Shown here one piece after another: positions 60,713-64,000 of a stretch of DNA of 64,000 nt (position 1 is the stretch's first letter; every line of letters begins with the position of its first letter). Below the pieces are notes generated by a model. That model was not told the DNA's origin. It did no database searches and worked only from the letters and a program-made list of their open reading frames with translations. Location of the stretch: positions 4,278,001 to 4,342,000 of the forward strand of contig NZ_CP017479.1 in NCBI RefSeq assembly GCF_001761465.1, in the 5' to 3' direction. Origin of the DNA: Flavobacterium gilvum. GTDB taxonomy: Bacteria > Bacteroidota > Bacteroidia > Flavobacteriales > Flavobacteriaceae. Made by a program: the position numbers and the translations under genes.

Positions 60713-63174
60713 AACCTAGCATTCAATTTCAGGTTAAAAACTCGTGTAGTCATGTAATTCGGAATTGCATATTCTGTCTTGGTGTACACATCGCGCACCC
60801 AAGTATTTGTTATTGCATTTTGATTATTAAAAAGATTGAAAATTTCAAAACCCAAAGACAGTTCTTTAAATTCCTTGAAGAATTTCCTTTTGGACATTCC
60901 TACCTTTTGATCAATGAAAACTTTTGAAAAACCAATATCCACACGCCGGTAGTCATTCAATCTATTTTGGTATAAATAAGGATCGGCATAAGCGGGCGAA
61001 CCACAGGGTAATCCCGTGTTGTAAACCAAATTAAGATATACTTTCAAACTCGGAATCTTTGGCATATAATCCTGAAACAAAAGACCAAATTTTAATCTTT
61101 GGTCTGTTGGCCTTGCGATATATCCTTTGTCATCGATATTCTCTTCTGTTTTTAGATAACCAAAACTAATCCATGAATCGGTTCCGGGAACAAATTCTCC
61201 ATTCAACCGTACATCCAAACCTTGAGCATAAGCAACCGCATTGTTATCGGCCGCATAACGAATCCTTACATTATCAATCGTATAAGGATTAACATCAGTC
61301 ATTTTTTTATAATAGGCCTCTGTCACCAGTTTAAAAGGTCTTTGCCATATTTTGAAACTATAATCATTTCCTAAAACAAAATTTATCGATTTTTGAGCTT
61401 TGACATTGGTCTGCACTACCCCATCATAATCGCGCAATTCCCTATAAAATGGCGGCTGATTATAAATCCCTGCCGAGAACCTAAAAAGTATATCTTTTTT
61501 CCAATTTGGCTTTATGCCAAATTGAGCTCTCGGACTAAAAACCGTTTGAAAATTCCCGTTTAAATTGTCCCCAGAAACTTCCCAACTTTGCATACGAACA
61601 CCCAAATTATACCAAATTTCATTTTTCCCCAAATTACCCTTATGCCCCCATTGTCCATAAGCCGAAAACCTATCGATATTGGTAAAATTTGTCGCTTTTA
61701 CATATTGGTACGGAAGCAACAATCCTTCATAAGGCTGATAGGGCTCATCGTTTTTGGGCAACACTTTTGGCGGTCGTATCGCAAACCCAGCTGAATCAAT
61801 CATTTCCCATTCCGAAATTCGGTCTCGAATGGATTCTCTAGTATATTTTACCCCCCACTGAATTTGATTTTGCTTCCAATTTTTTAACCCTTTTACTTCC
61901 AAATTGGCAATTAAAGCATCCAAATCATTTCGCGCGTGATTGAGCTGAGAGCCCACTCCTCTTGAATACATAATATCTCCATAAGTATCGGAACCAACAT
62001 TGGTATCAACTTCTCCCAAACGGTATTGTGCGTAAATATCAAAATACTCTTGCTCGATAGTATGAAATAGGGAACCTATAAATTTCAGTGTAAAAGTATC
62101 GCTCACCTGATAGGTTGTTTTTAACGCTCCAAAATAAGTATCGTATTTGTCTTTTTCCATGCCATTATAGTAAACAGCAAGAGCCTTTGGAGCATCGGCA
62201 GTGCCAAAATTCGTCTGACGCGTTAAAGGCTGATACAAATATTTGTTTTGCGAAATATTCCCCAGAAAACTCCATTGCCATTTTGGAGAAGCCTGATAAT
62301 TGATATTGGCCTGTATATCTGCAAAAGTCGGAGTGTAATTGGTTTGGGTTTCCTCACTGTTAACAAGAAGACTATTGTTTCGATACCTGATTCCCGTTAT
62401 TGCCGACCATTTTTTGTTTTTGGAAACCGCATCCACGGCAAGGCTTCCACCAAGGAAACTCATTTCCATAATAGCACCAAATTGTGTCGGATTTCTATAC
62501 GTTATATCCAAGACCGAAGACATTTTATCTCCATATTTAGCCTGAAAACCTCCCGCCGAAAAATCAATATTCTGAACCAAATCGGTATTGGTAAAACTCA
62601 ATCCTTCCTGTTGTCCCGATCTGATGAGAAAAGGGCGATATACTTCTATTTCGTTAACATAAACCAGATTCTCATCATAATTTCCACCTCGAACAGCATA
62701 TTGTGTACTCAACTCATTATTGGAATTGACTCCGGGCAAAGTTTTCAAAACGTTTTCGATACCGGCATTGGCTCCAGGCACAAACCGAATGTCTTTGGCT
62801 TCAAAAGTAACAATCCCCTGAACTGCTTTTTTATTGGTAGAATTAACGACAACTTCTCCCATCTGCTCCTCATAATCACTCATGTTCATATTAAAAACAA
62901 AAACTTCATTTGGAGACAATGAAACTTTCAGACTGACTTTTTTTAAGGAAACATGGGTAAAAACTACCGTAACATCTTGATTGGCAGGAATTGAAATTTG
63001 ATAAAAACCCTGTTCATCTGTCTTTGTAATAGCAGTCAGACAGGTCACATTCACCCCTTCTGCCGGAAGATTCTTTTCGTTCAAAACAACTCCTTTTACA
63101 ATAGCCGTTTGAGCAAATGAATTTATTCCCATCCATAAAAAAACAAAACAATAAAGAGGTTTAAAAATATTCAA
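60709..63174 (-). CDS. TonB-dependent receptor with CarboxypepD_reg-like domain
   Basis: An 821-residue outer membrane receptor. It has a signal peptide (ending NSFAQ) and a CarboxypepD_reg-like domain (about 22-100: GVVLNEKNLPAEGVNVTCL, DEQGFYQISIP). A plug comes next (about 115-240: GIENVLKTLPGVNSNNELST, YAVRGGNYDENLVYVNEIE, FSAGGFQAKYGDKMSSVLDI) and then a barrel ending in LKLNARL. There is no SusD partner, so it probably takes up a small ligand. The substrate is unknown. It lies 11 bp after a probable peptidase gene on the same strand. Confidence 0.93.
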   Translation of the reverse strand: MNIFKPLYCFVFLWMGINSFAQTAIVKGVVLNEKNLPAEGVNVTCLTAITKTDEQGFYQISIPANQDVTVVFTHVSLKKVSLKVSLSPNEVFVFNMNMSDYEEQMGEVVVNSTNKKAVQGIVTFEAKDIRFVPGANAGIENVLKTLPGVNSNNELSTQYAVRGGNYDENLVYVNEIEVYRPFLIRSGQQEGLSFTNTDLVQNIDFSAGGFQAKYGDKMSSVLDITYRNPTQFGAIMEMSFLGGSLAVDAVSKNKKWSAITGIRYRNNSLLVNSEETQTNYTPTFADIQANINYQASPKWQWSFLGNISQNKYLYQPLTRQTNFGTADAPKALAVYYNGMEKDKYDTYFGALKTTYQVSDTFTLKFIGSLFHTIEQEYFDIYAQYRLGEVDTNVGSDTYGDIMYSRGVGSQLNHARNDLDALIANLEVKGLKNWKQNQIQWGVKYTRESIRDRISEWEMIDSAGFAIRPPKVLPKNDEPYQPYEGLLLPYQYVKATNFTNIDRFSAYGQWGHKGNLGKNEIWYNLGVRMQSWEVSGDNLNGNFQTVFSPRAQFGIKPNWKKDILFRFSAGIYNQPPFYRELRDYDGVVQTNVKAQKSINFVLGNDYSFKIWQRPFKLVTEAYYKKMTDVNPYTIDNVRIRYAADNNAVAYAQGLDVRLNGEFVPGTDSWISFGYLKTEENIDDKGYIARPTDQRLKFGLLFQDYMPKIPSLKVYLNLVYNTGLPCGSPAYADPYLYQNRLNDYRRVDIGFSKVFIDQKVGMSKRKFFKEFKELSLGFEIFNLFNNQNAITNTWVRDVYTKTEYAIPNYMTTRVFNLKLNARL

Positions 63175-63185
63175 TAGATTTTGTT

Positions 63186-64000
63186 TTACGGTTTCTTATT
63201 TCTTAGAAAATGTGTTACAAAAGTAGTAGAATTGCCTACATTATCAACCACAATAACTTTTAATTCATTGTCTCCCTCGGCTACAATTCCGTCATCAAAG
63301 TCATGGGTTAAAACTCCTGTTTTGTTATCGTATTCCATCAAAATCCACTTTCCGTTGAGATAGCCGTTATACGCTTTAATACCCGACATACTATCAGAAA
63401 TACTAACTCGCAGCAATTTTTGAGCATCCAATCTTTTCCCTTCAATTGGTTTTGCAATCTTTATCACAGGAGCAACAGTGTCCATCGCTAATTTATACTG
63501 ACCCAGCGTTTTCACTTTTGTCTCATAAACATTGCCTTTTTCACGAGTTGTATTATAACTTATCCTCGTTCCCTCTATACGACCTATGAAAACTTTGTCT
63601 TTTTTATCAGCAGGAAAACTATCATTTTCCATGGTGATTGTAAAATTGCTGTGCGCCGGAACAGTATCATCATGAACTGTTAAAACATTATTTTTTACAT
63701 CAAAATTCAAATTAAAATCACTGTAGAATGTTCCCGCCGGAAAAAACACGGAACATTTATCTTTTTCAAAAAAACAATCCTTCGACGTTTTTACAAAATA
63801 ATTCGAAACAACAGGTTCTTTTTCGATTATAGTCGAAAGCAAATCGTACTCTACCGGAATCGCAATTTGGGTTTTGTTTCCATAAAAATCCGTAACCTGC
63901 AAATTACAAGCCGAAATCAAATTGGGTTGCACTGTCAGAATCCCATTCGATTCATCAGTCCTAATAATACTCAAATTATAACGTGGATCCATAAATAATT
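63186..64000 (-). CDS. C-terminal part of a probable M23 family peptidase, 5' end beyond window
   Basis: The frame is open to the window edge, with no stop upstream of the internal Met at 63992, so the gene is 5'-truncated by the window. At least 271 residues remain. They are beta-rich: an FFPAGTFYSDFNLNFDV module, then DTVAPVIKIAKPIEGKRLDA, SISDSMSGIKAYNGYLNGKW and NELKVIVVDNVGNSTTF, the Ig-like tail that I associate with Flavobacterium M23 metallopeptidases. The catalytic domain itself would lie outside the window, so the assignment is inference. It is 11 bp upstream of the TonB receptor gene. Confidence 0.6.
   Translation of the reverse strand, partial: LFMDPRYNLSIIRTDESNGILTVQPNLISACNLQVTDFYGNKTQIAIPVEYDLLSTIIEKEPVVSNYFVKTSKDCFFEKDKCSVFFPAGTFYSDFNLNFDVKNNVLTVHDDTVPAHSNFTITMENDSFPADKKDKVFIGRIEGTRISYNTTREKGNVYETKVKTLGQYKLAMDTVAPVIKIAKPIEGKRLDAQKLLRVSISDSMSGIKAYNGYLNGKWILMEYDNKTGVLTHDFDDGIVAEGDNELKVIVVDNVGNSTTFVTHFLRNKKP

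Noticed and set aside
62248..62922. 224-residue plus-strand open frame inside the TonB receptor gene
   Set aside because: It is antisense to the plug domain of a complete TonB receptor and has no recognisable motif.
1..64000. tRNA or rRNA genes
   Set aside because: No cloverleaf with a TTCGANNC arm, nor any rRNA-like stretch, was found by eye on either strand; a tRNAscan run would be more sensitive.

Overview
The window is chromosomal DNA from a member of the Flavobacteriia, most likely Flavobacterium or a close relative. The evidence is low G+C content, SusC/SusD and other TonB-dependent receptors starting with a CarboxypepD_reg-like domain, many SCxxx lipoproteins, promoters of the TTG-N19-TANNTTTG type, a short CarB, an alternate GlmU, and DUF4252, DUF4199 and DUF5723 proteins. 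No tRNA, rRNA, CRISPR array or prophage was found.

Layout. 1-1.9 kb: an ECF sigma / anti-sigma / DUF4252 / DUF4252 operon on the minus strand with a heptamer tandem repeat. 2-8.8 kb: an S41 protease followed by a SusC/SusD pair. 8.9-20.7 kb: a vitamin B12 region. It holds a cobalamin riboswitch driving btuB and a BtuG-like surface propeller. It also holds the nucleotide-loop assembly genes cobU, bluB-cobT (a fusion), cobS and cobC, and a divergent btuF-btuC-btuD importer. Together these could take up B12 or cobinamide across both membranes, make the lower ligand DMB and finish the cofactor. No corrin-ring genes are present, so salvage is the likely role. The region is interrupted by a RAYT transposase with its palindrome array and by an internally deleted rhuM remnant.

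20.9-34 kb: housekeeping and small secreted proteins (trmL, an RsuA-type pseudouridine synthase, rmuC, a thioesterase, a YceI-like protein, a TIGR01777 epimerase, purB, a CPA2 antiporter, guaB). 34-42.5 kb: an envelope DUF5723 protein with its lipoprotein, HMG-CoA lyase, pyrD, a dienelactone hydrolase, an SRPBCC protein, a kelch protein and a secreted unknown. 42.9-58.2 kb: carB, rpmH, a TPR protein, a TlpA-like protein lacking its second cysteine, an alpha/beta hydrolase, a GNAT protein, an ABC-F ATPase, an alternate GlmU, rpmE2, DUF4199-GT2, a phosphosugar mutase and an MsbA-type exporter. 58.4-64 kb: DUF2971, a small membrane protein, a lipoprotein with two calcium-loop-like repeats, a TonB receptor and the C-terminal part of a probable M23 peptidase cut by the window edge.

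The most distinctive content lies outside ordinary genes. (1) Four copies of a structured element with conserved flanks around a hairpin whose sequence differs completely between copies; the flanks show compensatory base changes. It resembles the Flavo-1 RNA as I remember it. (2) Intergenic repeats have been captured inside functional B12 elements: the linker of the BluB-CobT fusion, an internal stretch of CobS and a variable region of the cobalamin riboswitch. The same repeat also supplies the tail of TrmL. (3) Several palindromic repeat families occur, including a perfect 27-bp inverted repeat and a nested palindrome.
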